From positions 1-64,000 of the forward strand of contig NZ_JAOEJU010000026.1 in NCBI RefSeq assembly GCF_025447595.1: a stretch of 64,000 nucleotides of DNA, read 5' to 3'. This document shows, piece by piece, positions 16,037-24,052 of the stretch. The stretch comes from Pseudomonas koreensis (GTDB taxonomy: Bacteria; Pseudomonadota; Gammaproteobacteria; Pseudomonadales; Pseudomonadaceae). Each line of letters begins with the position of its first letter. The first letter of the stretch is position 1. The position numbers and the translations under genes are program-made. The notes beneath the pieces are model-generated. The model saw only the letters and a list, made by a program, of their open reading frames with translations. It searched no databases and was not told the origin of the DNA.

Positions 16037-16444
16037 TCAGTTGTCGAACAGATCCAGATGACTCAGCAGCTCTGCGGTTTTCTGTGGCATCAACTGCGTC
16101 ACGCAACGGGTTTCCACGTTGACGATGATCGCCGGATCGTTGCAGCAGATCCGCACCCGAAAACGCCAGTCGCTGAAAATCATCTTCAGCCCGTCGCGGT
16201 CATCAACCTCCAGCGCCTGTTCGCCGTAGATCCGTTTCAAGTGGGCGAGCAGGGGCCAGGGATCGTGCATCGATCGGCGTATGTCCCCGGACGAGGGAAA
16301 TACGCCGATGCGGTCGACCAGCAGCAGGGTGCCCAGCCACGGGCCATTGGCGCTGGGCAATGGCTGATGGCGGGATAACCAGCTCATCACCCCGAGGTTG
16401 TCCACCTCACGTTCAATCTCTGCGGAATGTTGTGCAATGTTCAT
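16037..16444 (-). CDS. Phosphomannomutase domain-IV-only protein
   Basis: This 135-residue protein matches, from memory, only the C-terminal part of CpsG/ManB-type phosphomannomutases. VFPSSGDIRRSMHD aligns with the family's FPSSGEINR, EVDDRDGLKMIFSDWRF with DGLSMEFADWRF, and VRICCNDPAIIVNVETR with LRSSNTEPVVRLNVESR. The phosphate-binding SNTEP loop is changed to CCNDPA. The serine phosphate, metal and sugar domains are absent, so mutase activity is not expected. It has an intact frame and a ribosome binding site (GAGGCAACC-ATG), and lies 47 bases downstream of galU on the same strand. It could be a regulatory or sugar-binding relic. Confidence 0.7.
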   Translation of the reverse strand: MNIAQHSAEIEREVDNLGVMSWLSRHQPLPSANGPWLGTLLLVDRIGVFPSSGDIRRSMHDPWPLLAHLKRIYGEQALEVDDRDGLKMIFSDWRFRVRICCNDPAIIVNVETRCVTQLMPQKTAELLSHLDLFDN

Positions 16445-16491
16445 GGTTGCCTCGTTGGATGTGCGTGCTGCGATGGATCAGTGGGGGCCGT

Positions 16492-17325
16492 TCAGCGGCC
16501 CTTCAGGTAAACGTTCTCGTAGCAGAAGTTGGTCGCCTGCAGGTAACCCTCGGCGTCGCCGCAGTCGAAGCGCAGGCCCTTGAACTTGTAGGCCAGCACG
16601 CAACCGTTCTGCGCCTGTTTCATCAGGGCGTCGGTGATCTGGATTTCGCCGCCCTTGCCTGGCTCGGTGTCGGCGATCAGGTCGAAGATGTCGGGCGTGA
16701 GGATGTAGCGGCCGATGATCGCCAGGTTCGACGGCGCGTCTTGCGGGGCCGGTTTTTCCACCATGTGATTGACCCGGTAGATGCCGTCGGAAATCGCCTC
16801 GCCGGCGATCACGCCGTACTTGTGGGTCTGGTCGCGCGGGACTTCCTGGATGGCGACGATCGAGCAGCGGAATTTCTTGTAGAGCTCGATCATCTGCGTG
16901 AGCACGCCGTCGCCTTCCAGGTTCAGGCACAGGTCGTCCGCCAGCACCACGGCGAAGGGTTCGTCGCCGATCAACGGACGGCCGCTGAGAATCGCGTGGC
17001 CCAGGCCTTTCATTTCCACCTGACGGGTGTAGGAGAAGGTGCAGGTGTCGATCAGTTCACGGGTGCCGGCCAGGAATTTTTCTTTCTCGGTGCCACGGAT
17101 CTGATGCTCGAGTTCGTAGCTGATGTCGAAGTGGTCTTCCAGCGCGCGCTTGCCCCGGCCGGTGACGATGGCCATGTGTTGCAGGCCGGCGTCCCGTGCT
17201 TCTTCAACGGCGTACTCGATCAACGGCTTGTTGACGATCGGCAGCATTTCCTTGGGCATGGCTTTGGTGGCCGGCAAGAAACGCGTGCCATAACCGGCAG
17301 CGGGGAACAAACATTTACGAATCAT
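16492..17325 (-). CDS. galU: UTP-glucose-1-phosphate uridylyltransferase
   Basis: The 277-residue enzyme makes UDP-glucose from UTP and glucose-1-phosphate, the precursor for the initiating sugar and for UDP-galactose. The nucleotide-binding GxGTRxxPxTK motif is AAGYGTRFLPATKAMPKEMLP at the N-terminus, followed by GRGKRALEDHFD, the VVLADD metal site and VEKP. I chose the ATG at 17325 (MIRKCLFPAAG), the usual GalU start. The ATG at 17346 adds seven residues. It is divergent from galE across 380 bases. Confidence 0.96.
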   Translation of the reverse strand: MIRKCLFPAAGYGTRFLPATKAMPKEMLPIVNKPLIEYAVEEARDAGLQHMAIVTGRGKRALEDHFDISYELEHQIRGTEKEKFLAGTRELIDTCTFSYTRQVEMKGLGHAILSGRPLIGDEPFAVVLADDLCLNLEGDGVLTQMIELYKKFRCSIVAIQEVPRDQTHKYGVIAGEAISDGIYRVNHMVEKPAPQDAPSNLAIIGRYILTPDIFDLIADTEPGKGGEIQITDALMKQAQNGCVLAYKFKGLRFDCGDAEGYLQATNFCYENVYLKGR

Positions 17326-17487
17326 AAAAGTATCCTGGACATTCATGGCGCAGGGCCATCGGTTAATGCAATAACAAAGGGTTGCAAGTTATTGAAGGTG
17401 TACTTTAATACCTGAGTCAGGATATGAGTGGCAAACAAGAATGAGTATAAAACACGGCAATGTTATGAGATGTCGGTTTTATAATTA

Positions 17488-17506
17488 ACAGTTATTTTTA
17501 GTCGGT
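17488..17506 (+). promoter_or_regulatory. Motif copy 3: ACAGTTATTTTTAGTC plus GGT
   Basis: Bases 17488-17503 are identical to 6239-6254 in the promoter region of the phosphatase/kinase operon. This is a candidate shared operator for polysaccharide genes. Confidence 0.5.
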
Positions 17507-17620
17507 ATCTGTTGATAGTGGTGTATGCGCGGGAGTGCTAATAAGTACCAGGCAATACAGTTTGGCTTGTAAAAATATTTATGGCCAGTGATTGAACTGT
17601 TTTTGTTTTTGGTTGTTGTC

Positions 17621-17663
17621 GCGCTGTTTGTGTGAATCAAGACACACATTAAACAAACAGCGC
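17621..17663. promoter_or_regulatory. 10-bp perfect inverted repeat upstream of galE
   Basis: GCGCTGTTTG (17621-17630) pairs exactly with CAAACAGCGC (17654-17663), and an inner TGTG/CACA adds to the stem. It abuts TTGACA at 17664. No T run follows, so it is more like an operator or leader hairpin than a terminator. Confidence 0.5.
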
Positions 17664-17705
17664 TTGACACGCGAGTTGGCACTTTTCCCACTTATGGACC
17701 GCGCT

Positions 17706-18722
17706 ATGAAGATTCTGGTAACGGGTGGCGCCGGCTATATCGGCTCGCACACCACACTTGCACTACTTGAAGCAGGTCATGAAGTTGTAGTTCTGGATAA
17801 TCTTTGCAACAGCAGCGACGCCGCATTGCACGCGGTTGAAGCCATTTGCGGCAAAAGTGCGCTGATGATTCGCGGGGATGTCTGTGACCGGGCCTTGCTG
17901 GACCGGATTTTCCAGCAGCACGCCATCGATGCGGTGCTGCATTTCGCCGGGCTCAAGGCTGTCGGTGAGAGCGTGCGCAAGCCGCTGGAGTACTACGAAA
18001 CCAACGTCAGTGGCAGCATCACGCTGTGTCAGGCGATGGCGGCAGCAGGTGTCTTCCGGCTGGTGTTCAGCTCCTCGGCCACGGTCTACGGCGAGCCGAC
18101 GCAAATGCCGATCCGCGAAGATTTCCCGACCGGCACCCCGACCAATCCCTACGGCCAGTCCAAGCTGATCGTCGAGAACGTGCTGCGCGACCTGTGCCAG
18201 TCCGAACCGCGCTGGAGCATCGCGCTGCTGCGCTACTTCAACCCGATCGGCGCGCATCACAGCGGCCACATGGGTGAGGACCCCAACGGGATCCCTAACA
18301 ATCTGGTGCCTTACATCAGCCAGGTGGCCGTCGGCAGCCTGCAAGAGCTGTCGATCTTCGGTAACGATTACCCCACGGTCGACGGCACAGGCGTGCGTGA
18401 CTATATCCACGTCGTGGACCTGGCGGACGGTCACCTGAAGGCTTTGGAGTCGATTGCCGGGCGTACCGGCATCCACACCTGGAACCTGGGCACCGGTGAT
18501 GGCTACAGCGTGATGCAAGTGCTGCGCGCCTTCGAGCAGGCGTGCGGGCGGCCGGTACCTTTCCGGGTCAAACCCCGACGTGCCGGTGATATCGCCGAGA
18601 GCTGGGCCGACGCGTCCAAAGCGGCGAAGGAACTGGGCTGGAAAGCCACGCGCAACTTGCAGGACATGGTCACCGACACTTGGCGCTGGCAATCGAATCA
18701 TCCCCGGGGTTATCTGGAATGA
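17706..18722 (+). CDS. galE: UDP-glucose 4-epimerase
   Basis: The 338-residue enzyme interconverts UDP-glucose and UDP-galactose with bound NAD. The N-terminal NAD motif is GGAGYIGSHT. The SDR catalytic residues are in SSSATVYG and NPYGQSK (Tyr-x3-Lys), and the C-terminal part has HTWNLGTGDGYSV. I chose the ATG at 17706 (MKILVTGGAGY); upstream Met codons add non-homologous residues. Together with galU it supplies precursors for the polysaccharide of this region, probably including galactose. Confidence 0.96.
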   Translation: MKILVTGGAGYIGSHTTLALLEAGHEVVVLDNLCNSSDAALHAVEAICGKSALMIRGDVCDRALLDRIFQQHAIDAVLHFAGLKAVGESVRKPLEYYETNVSGSITLCQAMAAAGVFRLVFSSSATVYGEPTQMPIREDFPTGTPTNPYGQSKLIVENVLRDLCQSEPRWSIALLRYFNPIGAHHSGHMGEDPNGIPNNLVPYISQVAVGSLQELSIFGNDYPTVDGTGVRDYIHVVDLADGHLKALESIAGRTGIHTWNLGTGDGYSVMQVLRAFEQACGRPVPFRVKPRRAGDIAESWADASKAAKELGWKATRNLQDMVTDTWRWQSNHPRGYLE

Positions 18723-18902
18723 TGGCGTTTTAGTGCAATGTTAGTTTCGGTCAGGTTGTTAGATATCGTCGGGAAAATACGCTGGTAATGCCTTTTGCAA
18801 GTCCGTAGATATAAACCTGCCGTTCGACTTTTATCAGTTGGGTAAGACTGTGGAAGAACAACGGATCTTGTTCGCACATTTGCGACTTGAACTCTACCAC
18901 CT

Positions 18903-18936
18903 CTAACGAACACCCGATGTTCAGGTGCGATGTTAG
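18903..18936 (+). promoter_or_regulatory. Nested stem before the GfcA-like gene
   Basis: CTAAC pairs with GTTAG (18903-18907 / 18932-18936) and, inside, GAACA pairs with TGTTC (18908-18912 / 18918-18922). The outer arm ends at the ribosome binding site AGAAAGGAG, so the stem may influence translation start. Confidence 0.35.
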
Positions 18937-18948
18937 AAAGGAGTTGAT

Positions 18949-19185
18949 ATGAAAAAAGTGATGGCGATCGCCCTGTTGACGATGTTGAGCAACTGGGCAG
19001 CCGCAGCTGAAGCGCCACTGACGGCGGTGACCAATGTATCTGGCAGTGTCGCGGCTTCTACAGCGCCTGCTGCCAGTACTGCCATGGTCGCCAGTGCTGT
19101 CGCGGCGTCCAACAGTGGTGGAAGTGCCAACGGCGGTACAACGGGTACCACCGGTACCACGGGTACAACCGGAACGCACAACTAA
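18949..19185 (+). CDS. YjbE/GfcA-like small secreted Thr/Gly-rich protein
   Basis: The 78-residue product has a signal peptide (MKKVMAIALLTMLSNWAAAA), an Ala/Ser/Val-rich middle and a tail of TGT repeats (GGTTGTTGTTGT). Size and composition match E. coli YjbE and GfcA (YmcD), the first genes of the yjbEFGH and gfcABCD operons. The genes that follow here are the other members of that set, which strengthens the call. It has a strong ribosome binding site (AAAGGAG). A hairpin terminator-like element separates it from wza. Function in these systems is unknown. Confidence 0.8.
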   Translation: MKKVMAIALLTMLSNWAAAAEAPLTAVTNVSGSVAASTAPAASTAMVASAVAASNSGGSANGGTTGTTGTTGTTGTHN

Positions 19186-19212
19186 CTGAAGTCACTGTTG
19201 GTGCAGTACAGG

Positions 19213-19245
19213 GTCGCCCGGCGAAAGCCGGGTGACTTTGTTTTT
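19213..19245 (+). terminator. Terminator/attenuator between GfcA-like gene and wza
   Basis: GTCGCCCGGC / GCCGGGTGAC with a GAAA tetraloop forms a 10-bp stem (one G-T), followed by TTTGTTTTT. It could give more transcript of the first gene than of the wza-gfcBCD genes. Confidence 0.75.
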
Positions 19246-19275
19246 GGATTCGCCCTTGAATAGCGTAGTGCCATT

Positions 19276-20391
19276 ATGAATCGTCGTTTTACTCTTTTAA
19301 TGTTGGCAAGTTTCGCTCTGCAAGGTTGCATGTTTTCCCCCGGTCAGTACCTGAGTACCAGCAGCATCACGCGTCAGGGTGCCAGCGAAAGCAGCCGGGT
19401 CGAGCTGATTCCGATCACTCCCAAGCTCATCGCCATGAACCGGGCCACGTACAAGCGCGAGTCGGTGCCGGCGGAGTTGTTGGCAACTCCGGCCGAATAT
19501 CGCATTGGCAGCAACGATGTCCTGTACATCACGGTCTGGGATCATCCCGAGCTGACTGCCCCCTCGGGCGCGCAGCAACAGATCGATGCCAACGGCCGTC
19601 TGGTGCGTTCCGACGGCACGCTGTATTACCCGTACATCAAGGAAGTACAGGCCGCCGGCAAAACCATCCAGCAACTGCGCTCGGACATCGAGCAACGCCT
19701 CTCGGCGTTTATTGCCGAGCCGCAAGTGGATGTCGCGGTGCTGCGTTTCGCCAGCCAGAAAGTCGTAGTCTCGGGCGCCGTGGCCAAGGCCGGCCCCCAG
19801 GCGATTTCGACCAACCCGCTGAGCGTGGTCGAAGCCCTCGGTTCGGCCGGTATCGATACCAATAATGCCGACCTGTCGGGGCTGATGCTGACGCGCAACG
19901 GGCGGGTGTACCCGCTCAATCTCGATGCCCTCAATCAGCAGGATTCCGAGTTGCAGAACGTCTACCTCAAGGGAGGCGATCAGCTGTATCTGCCGTACAA
20001 CGACAACAAGCGCATCTACGTGATGGGCGAGGTCAACCAGCCTCGCGCACTGAGCTTCAAGACCGCCACCATGAACCTGTCCGACGTGCTCGGTTCGGTC
20101 GGTGGCTTGAGTCAGACCACCTCCAACGGCAACGCCGTTTACGTCATTCGCGGGGTGGAGAACCTCGACGTGGAGCCTGCGAAAATCTACCAGCTGGAAG
20201 CCGAATCGCCGACCGCCATGGCGCTCGCGTCGCACTTCGAAGTTCGGCCTCAGGATGTGGTGTATGTCGGGCCTGCCAACGTGACTCGCTGGAACCGTCT
20301 GATCAGTCAGTTGGTGCCGTCGGCATCGATTGTCGGTACGGGCGCTTCCGCTGCGAAGAACTGGAGCGAATACAGTAACAACAGCAAATAA
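19276..20391 (+). CDS. wza: Outer-membrane polysaccharide export protein (Wza/GfcE-like)
   Basis: The 371-residue lipoprotein has a lipobox LQGC (lipidated Cys near residue 18). The Poly_export domain reads YRIGSNDVLYITVWDHPELT (about residues 75-95), followed by SLBB-type repeats (VVVSGAVAKAGPQ and IYVMGEVNQPRAL). A C-terminal segment (RWNRLISQLVPS) resembles the amphipathic membrane-spanning helix of Wza. Wza octamers form the outer-membrane channel for capsule export and dock on the Wzc/Etk kinase, found here at 6886. Confidence 0.93.
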   Translation: MNRRFTLLMLASFALQGCMFSPGQYLSTSSITRQGASESSRVELIPITPKLIAMNRATYKRESVPAELLATPAEYRIGSNDVLYITVWDHPELTAPSGAQQQIDANGRLVRSDGTLYYPYIKEVQAAGKTIQQLRSDIEQRLSAFIAEPQVDVAVLRFASQKVVVSGAVAKAGPQAISTNPLSVVEALGSAGIDTNNADLSGLMLTRNGRVYPLNLDALNQQDSELQNVYLKGGDQLYLPYNDNKRIYVMGEVNQPRALSFKTATMNLSDVLGSVGGLSQTTSNGNAVYVIRGVENLDVEPAKIYQLEAESPTAMALASHFEVRPQDVVYVGPANVTRWNRLISQLVPSASIVGTGASAAKNWSEYSNNSK

Positions 20392-20402
20392 GGCCGCCGA
20401 CT

Positions 20403-21068
20403 GTGAAAACGTTGAAAGTGGGCGTCTGCCTGATGGCGGCCTCGTTGTTGTGTGGCTGTAACCCGCTGATGAGCGCTTCGTTGAACAACCTCAAATCGGC
20501 GGCCCTCGGGCCGGACGAACTGGACGTGTCGGCGGAGCAGGTCGCCGGGGTCAAGTATCCCCAGTTGAAACTGACCACACCGTCCGGCTCCGGCGTGCTG
20601 GCGCTGGTGCGCGAGCGCGAGGACCTGCAGTTCTGGGTCGCCTCGGGCAAACAGGTGCTGTTGATGCGCGACGGGTTTGTGGTGCGGACCATCGGCCTGG
20701 GCGTGGAAGGCGATCTGGACGGGACGCGTCTGTCCGATGACTCGCCGTTCAAAAAGGGTCTTCAGAATATCCCCGACGGCTACACCAGCCGACGCTGGAT
20801 CGATCTCTACAAAGGTCAGGAAGTCGGCATCATCCTCAACAGCCGCTTCTCGCGAAAGTCCCTGGAAACCCTCGAAATTCTCGACAAGGAATACACCGTG
20901 CTGCGTGTCGATGAGCAGATTGACGCCCCGGCCATCGGCCTGCGTGCGACCAATCGTTATTGGGTCAATCCAGCTGACGGTTTCATTGTGCAGAGTGAGC
21001 AGCAACTGACTTCGCAACTGCGGGTCAGGATCGTGCAACTGACGCCTGATCGCAGGCACGTTCCGTGA
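20403..21068 (+). CDS. YjbF/GfcB family lipoprotein
   Basis: The 221-residue protein has a signal peptide with lipobox LCGC (Cys near residue 19). It resembles the YjbF/GfcB family: WVASGKQVLLMRDGFVVRTIGL, then DYTSRRW-type text (YTSRRWIDLY), and a Trp-rich end (YWVNPADGFIVQSEQQL). Start is a GTG at 20403, 11 bases after wza. It overlaps the next gene by four bases. GfcB is needed for group 4 capsule secretion in E. coli, but its biochemical role is not known. Confidence 0.85.
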   Translation: MKTLKVGVCLMAASLLCGCNPLMSASLNNLKSAALGPDELDVSAEQVAGVKYPQLKLTTPSGSGVLALVREREDLQFWVASGKQVLLMRDGFVVRTIGLGVEGDLDGTRLSDDSPFKKGLQNIPDGYTSRRWIDLYKGQEVGIILNSRFSRKSLETLEILDKEYTVLRVDEQIDAPAIGLRATNRYWVNPADGFIVQSEQQLTSQLRVRIVQLTPDRRHVP

Positions 21069-21829
21069 AGCGGCTGAGAGCGCTATCGGCGTGTCTGTTG
21101 TTGCTCACGGGTGCGAGCCAGGCAGCGGTCACCGTTACCGGTGATGTCGCCAATCCGGGCCCGGTCGAGTTGCCGGCGAACGGGCGGTTACGCGATGTGA
21201 TTGGCGAGGCCGTACCGAATGCCGAAGGGTACTTTCTGGCGGGCGTCCTGCTGCGTCAGTCACTACTGGAGGAACAGACGCGGCTCAAGGTCGGCGTGCT
21301 GTTCGATCTGGATGTGCTGCAACGCATGGCGATGCTCTTCGACAAGCCCTCGCGGGCAGCGCTGGCGCAGCAGGTGGCCGAGCAAGTCCGGCAGATGCCG
21401 GTGACCGGACGGCAGATCGCCGATCTCGATCCGGTGGCGGTGGAAGTCGGCTTCGCCCGCAACATCCGTCTGGACGATGGCGATCGCCTGATCTACCCGA
21501 AGCGAGTCGACGAAGTCGAAGTGCTGGGCGCGGTCGCCGAGCCGTGCCGCTTGCCTTATCAGCCGCTGCTCGAAGCCCGGGAATACCTGCAAGGCTGCGC
21601 GCTGCTGGAAGACGATGCCGACGCCGATTACCTGTGGCTGATCCAGCCCAATGGCGTTTCGCGCCGGGTCGGCATCGCTCATTGGAACCGTGAGAGCGGG
21701 CACATGCCTGTCGCCGGCAGCAAGATTCTGGTGCCGTTGAAAAATGATGATCTTGATCCGCCTGTCCCTGAACTGAATCAGCAGTTGGCCGAATTTATTG
21801 CCACGCAGTTGGCTGAGGTGGTTCGTTGA
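21065..21829 (+). CDS. GfcC/YjbG family periplasmic capsule protein
   Basis: The 254-residue protein has a signal peptide (cleavage near SQA-AV) and starts with a short SLBB-like beta-grasp unit (VTVTGDVANPGPVEL). A helical section and a second beta-grasp unit (IRLDDGDRLIYPKRVDEVEVLGAV) follow, the layout known for GfcC. It probably interacts with Wza or the polymer in the periplasm. Start is a GTG at 21065 overlapping the GfcB gene, and its end overlaps the GfcD gene, so the three are coupled. Confidence 0.83.
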   Translation: MKRLRALSACLLLLTGASQAAVTVTGDVANPGPVELPANGRLRDVIGEAVPNAEGYFLAGVLLRQSLLEEQTRLKVGVLFDLDVLQRMAMLFDKPSRAALAQQVAEQVRQMPVTGRQIADLDPVAVEVGFARNIRLDDGDRLIYPKRVDEVEVLGAVAEPCRLPYQPLLEAREYLQGCALLEDDADADYLWLIQPNGVSRRVGIAHWNRESGHMPVAGSKILVPLKNDDLDPPVPELNQQLAEFIATQLAEVVR

Positions 21830-23904
21830 ATTTGCGTTTTGCAGCTGTGTTGTTATTGCCCTGCGGCCTGGTGCATGCCGAGCCGCGCATTACCCAGAAT
21901 GATTTCGGTGGCGTCGGTCTGCTACAGACCCCGACCGCGCGCATGTCGCCCGCCGGTGAGTTGAGTGTCAACGCCAACCGCACCGAACCGTACAGCCGAT
22001 ACAGCGTTTCGTTGCAGCCGCTCGACTGGCTGGAAGGTTCGTTTCGCTACACCGCCATCACCAACCGGCCTTACGGCTCCGAGGCGCTGAGTGGCAGCCA
22101 GAGCTATAAGGACAAGGCGGTCGACGCCAAGGTCCGGCTGTGGCAGGAAAGCCACTGGGCGCCGGAAGTAGCGCTGGGCTTTCGAGACATCGGTGGTACG
22201 GGTTTGTTCGCCAGTGAGTTCTTCGTGGCCAACAAACGCTACGACAACTTTGATTTCAGCGCCGGCATTGCCTGGGGTTACATCGGTAATCGCGGCGATT
22301 TCGACAACCCGCTGGGCTGGGCCAGTGATCGCTTCAAAACCAGACCCGATCTGGAAGGCACCGGTGACGTCAACGCCGGGTCGTACTTTCGCGGCAAGCC
22401 TGCGTTTTTCGGCGGCGTGAGTTACCAGACGCCCTGGGACCGGCTCAGCCTGAAACTCGAATACGAAGGCAACGACTACAAGCACGAGCCGAAGGACAAC
22501 ATCATCAAGCAGGACTCGCCGATCAACCTCGGCGCGGTGTTCAAGGTGACCGATTCCCTTGACCTGAGCGCGGCGTGGGAGCGCGGTAACACCGCGATGT
22601 TCGGCGTCACGTTCCACACCAACTTCGTCAGCCGCAAGGCCCCGGCCAAAACCTTCGACCCACCGGCCGAACCGCTGCCGCCGAAAGCGCCGGACACCGC
22701 GCCTGACCAGGTCAATTGGGCCGACGTATCGAAACGCTTGCAGCAGAACGCCGGCTACAAGGTCGAGCGCATCAGCCAGCGTGACTCCGAACTGATTGTG
22801 TACGGCGAGCAGCAGCGCTACTTCCATTCGCCCAAGGCTGTCGGCCGCGCGAGCCGGATTCTCGACAACAGCGTCAACGACGACATCGACTGGTTCACCG
22901 TGGTCAACAAGCGCTATGACCTGCCGCTGGAAGAAACCAGCGTGCCCCGGCAAACCTTCCGCGAAGTGATCAACAACGAGGAGCCGCTGCAAGCGCTGCA
23001 CCGCACCACCGAGATCAACCCGGCGATGCCGCACAACGAGAAAACCCTCTACACCGAAGCGCCGCAATCTTTCATTTATGGCGCCGGGCTGGGCTTCAAA
23101 CAGAACGTCGGTGGCCCCGATGGCTTGCTCTATCAGTTCACTGCGGATCTCGATGCGGAATACCGCTTCAACCGCAACACCTGGTGGAACGGTTTGCTCA
23201 GTCAGAACCTGATCAACAACTTCGACAAGTTCAAATACGACGCACCCAGCGGCCTGCCGCGTGTGCGTACGGATTTGCGTCAGTACCTGACCACGTCGGA
23301 CACCACTATGCCGCTGTTCCAGGTCAGCCACGCCGAGCAACTGGACAAGGATTTGTACGGCATGGTCTACGGCGGTTATCTGGAGTCGATGTTCGCCGGG
23401 GTAGGGGGCGAGGTGCTGTTTCGTCCGACCGGCAAGCGCTGGTCGATCGGTGCGGATCTGAACTACGTGCGTCAGCGTGATTTCGACCAGGGCTTCGGCC
23501 TGCAGGATTACTCGGTCTGGACCGGCCACATCACCGGCTACACCGACTTGCCTTACGAAACGCTTGCTGCCGTCAGCGTCGGGCGTTACCTGGCGGGCGA
23601 CTTTGGCGGCACGCTGGATATCTCCCGCGAGTTTTCCAACGGCGTGCGCTTCGGCGCCTGGGCGACGATCACCACCGCCGGCAGCGCCGAGTATGGCGAG
23701 GGTAGTTTCGACAAGGGCCTGTACCTGTCGATTCCGTTCGACGAGATGATGAGCATGTCGACCATGCGCCGCGCCAACCTGGTGTGGGCGCCGCTGACCC
23801 GTGACGGTGGTGCGAGGCTGAACCGCAGCTTCCAGCTGCACTCGATGACGGACAGTCGGGAAGGGGACATGTTCTACCGGAACTTCGAGAAGATTACCGA
23901 GTAA
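21826..23904 (+). CDS. YjbH/GfcD family outer-membrane beta-barrel protein
   Basis: The 692-residue protein has a signal peptide (cleavage near VHA-EP). It matches the YjbH family: ITQNDFGGVGLLQTPTARM at the mature start, many alternating aromatic beta strands and a Pro-rich linker (FDPPAEPLPPKAP) before the second half. The far C-terminus ends in a beta strand with aromatic residues. Such proteins are predicted outer-membrane barrels for exopolysaccharide passage or modification. Start is a TTG at 21826 inside the end of the GfcC gene. A strong terminator follows. Confidence 0.87.
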   Translation: MNLRFAAVLLLPCGLVHAEPRITQNDFGGVGLLQTPTARMSPAGELSVNANRTEPYSRYSVSLQPLDWLEGSFRYTAITNRPYGSEALSGSQSYKDKAVDAKVRLWQESHWAPEVALGFRDIGGTGLFASEFFVANKRYDNFDFSAGIAWGYIGNRGDFDNPLGWASDRFKTRPDLEGTGDVNAGSYFRGKPAFFGGVSYQTPWDRLSLKLEYEGNDYKHEPKDNIIKQDSPINLGAVFKVTDSLDLSAAWERGNTAMFGVTFHTNFVSRKAPAKTFDPPAEPLPPKAPDTAPDQVNWADVSKRLQQNAGYKVERISQRDSELIVYGEQQRYFHSPKAVGRASRILDNSVNDDIDWFTVVNKRYDLPLEETSVPRQTFREVINNEEPLQALHRTTEINPAMPHNEKTLYTEAPQSFIYGAGLGFKQNVGGPDGLLYQFTADLDAEYRFNRNTWWNGLLSQNLINNFDKFKYDAPSGLPRVRTDLRQYLTTSDTTMPLFQVSHAEQLDKDLYGMVYGGYLESMFAGVGGEVLFRPTGKRWSIGADLNYVRQRDFDQGFGLQDYSVWTGHITGYTDLPYETLAAVSVGRYLAGDFGGTLDISREFSNGVRFGAWATITTAGSAEYGEGSFDKGLYLSIPFDEMMSMSTMRRANLVWAPLTRDGGARLNRSFQLHSMTDSREGDMFYRNFEKITE

Positions 23905-23924
23905 GACCGGGAGAGCGGAAAGTC

Positions 23925-23954
23925 AAAACGGGAGCCTGATGGCTCCCGTTTTTG
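23925..23954 (+). terminator. Rho-independent terminator after the YjbH gene
   Basis: AAAACGGGAGCC-TGAT-GGCTCCCGTTTTT forms a 12-bp stem with T run, 21 bases after the stop. Confidence 0.92.
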
Positions 23955-24052
23955 TTTGTGGTGAAGGGGGATCTTGATACGGCCATGATTGCTGTGGGAG
24001 CTGGTGTGTTGCAGGTGGTTGGCAGGTTCAAACCTGATGGTGAATGATCCGG

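Larger units (their letters stand above)
17326..17705. promoter_or_regulatory. AT-rich divergent promoter region galU/galE
   Basis: These 380 bases hold no gene. They are clearly richer in AT than the flanking genes. They contain motif copy 3 (17488-17506), a strong hairpin (17621-17663) and a perfect TTGACA (17664-17669) directly after it. No well-spaced -10 follows that -35-like box. Confidence 0.6.

Noticed and set aside
17664-17697. TTGACA ... TTATGG as a sigma-70 promoter for galE
   Set aside because: The spacing is 22 bases and the -10-like box is almost at the start codon, so it is not called as a promoter.
19138-19180. Short tandem repeat (GGTACCACC-type units), considered as a CRISPR or VNTR array
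   Set aside because: It codes the TGT-repeat tail of the GfcA-like peptide in frame; no spacers exist and the units are only about nine bases.
21922-23841. A 639-codon minus-strand frame opposite the YjbH gene
   Set aside because: No recognisable domain, composition typical of antisense frames in high-GC DNA, and the plus strand has a full YjbH protein coupled to its operon.
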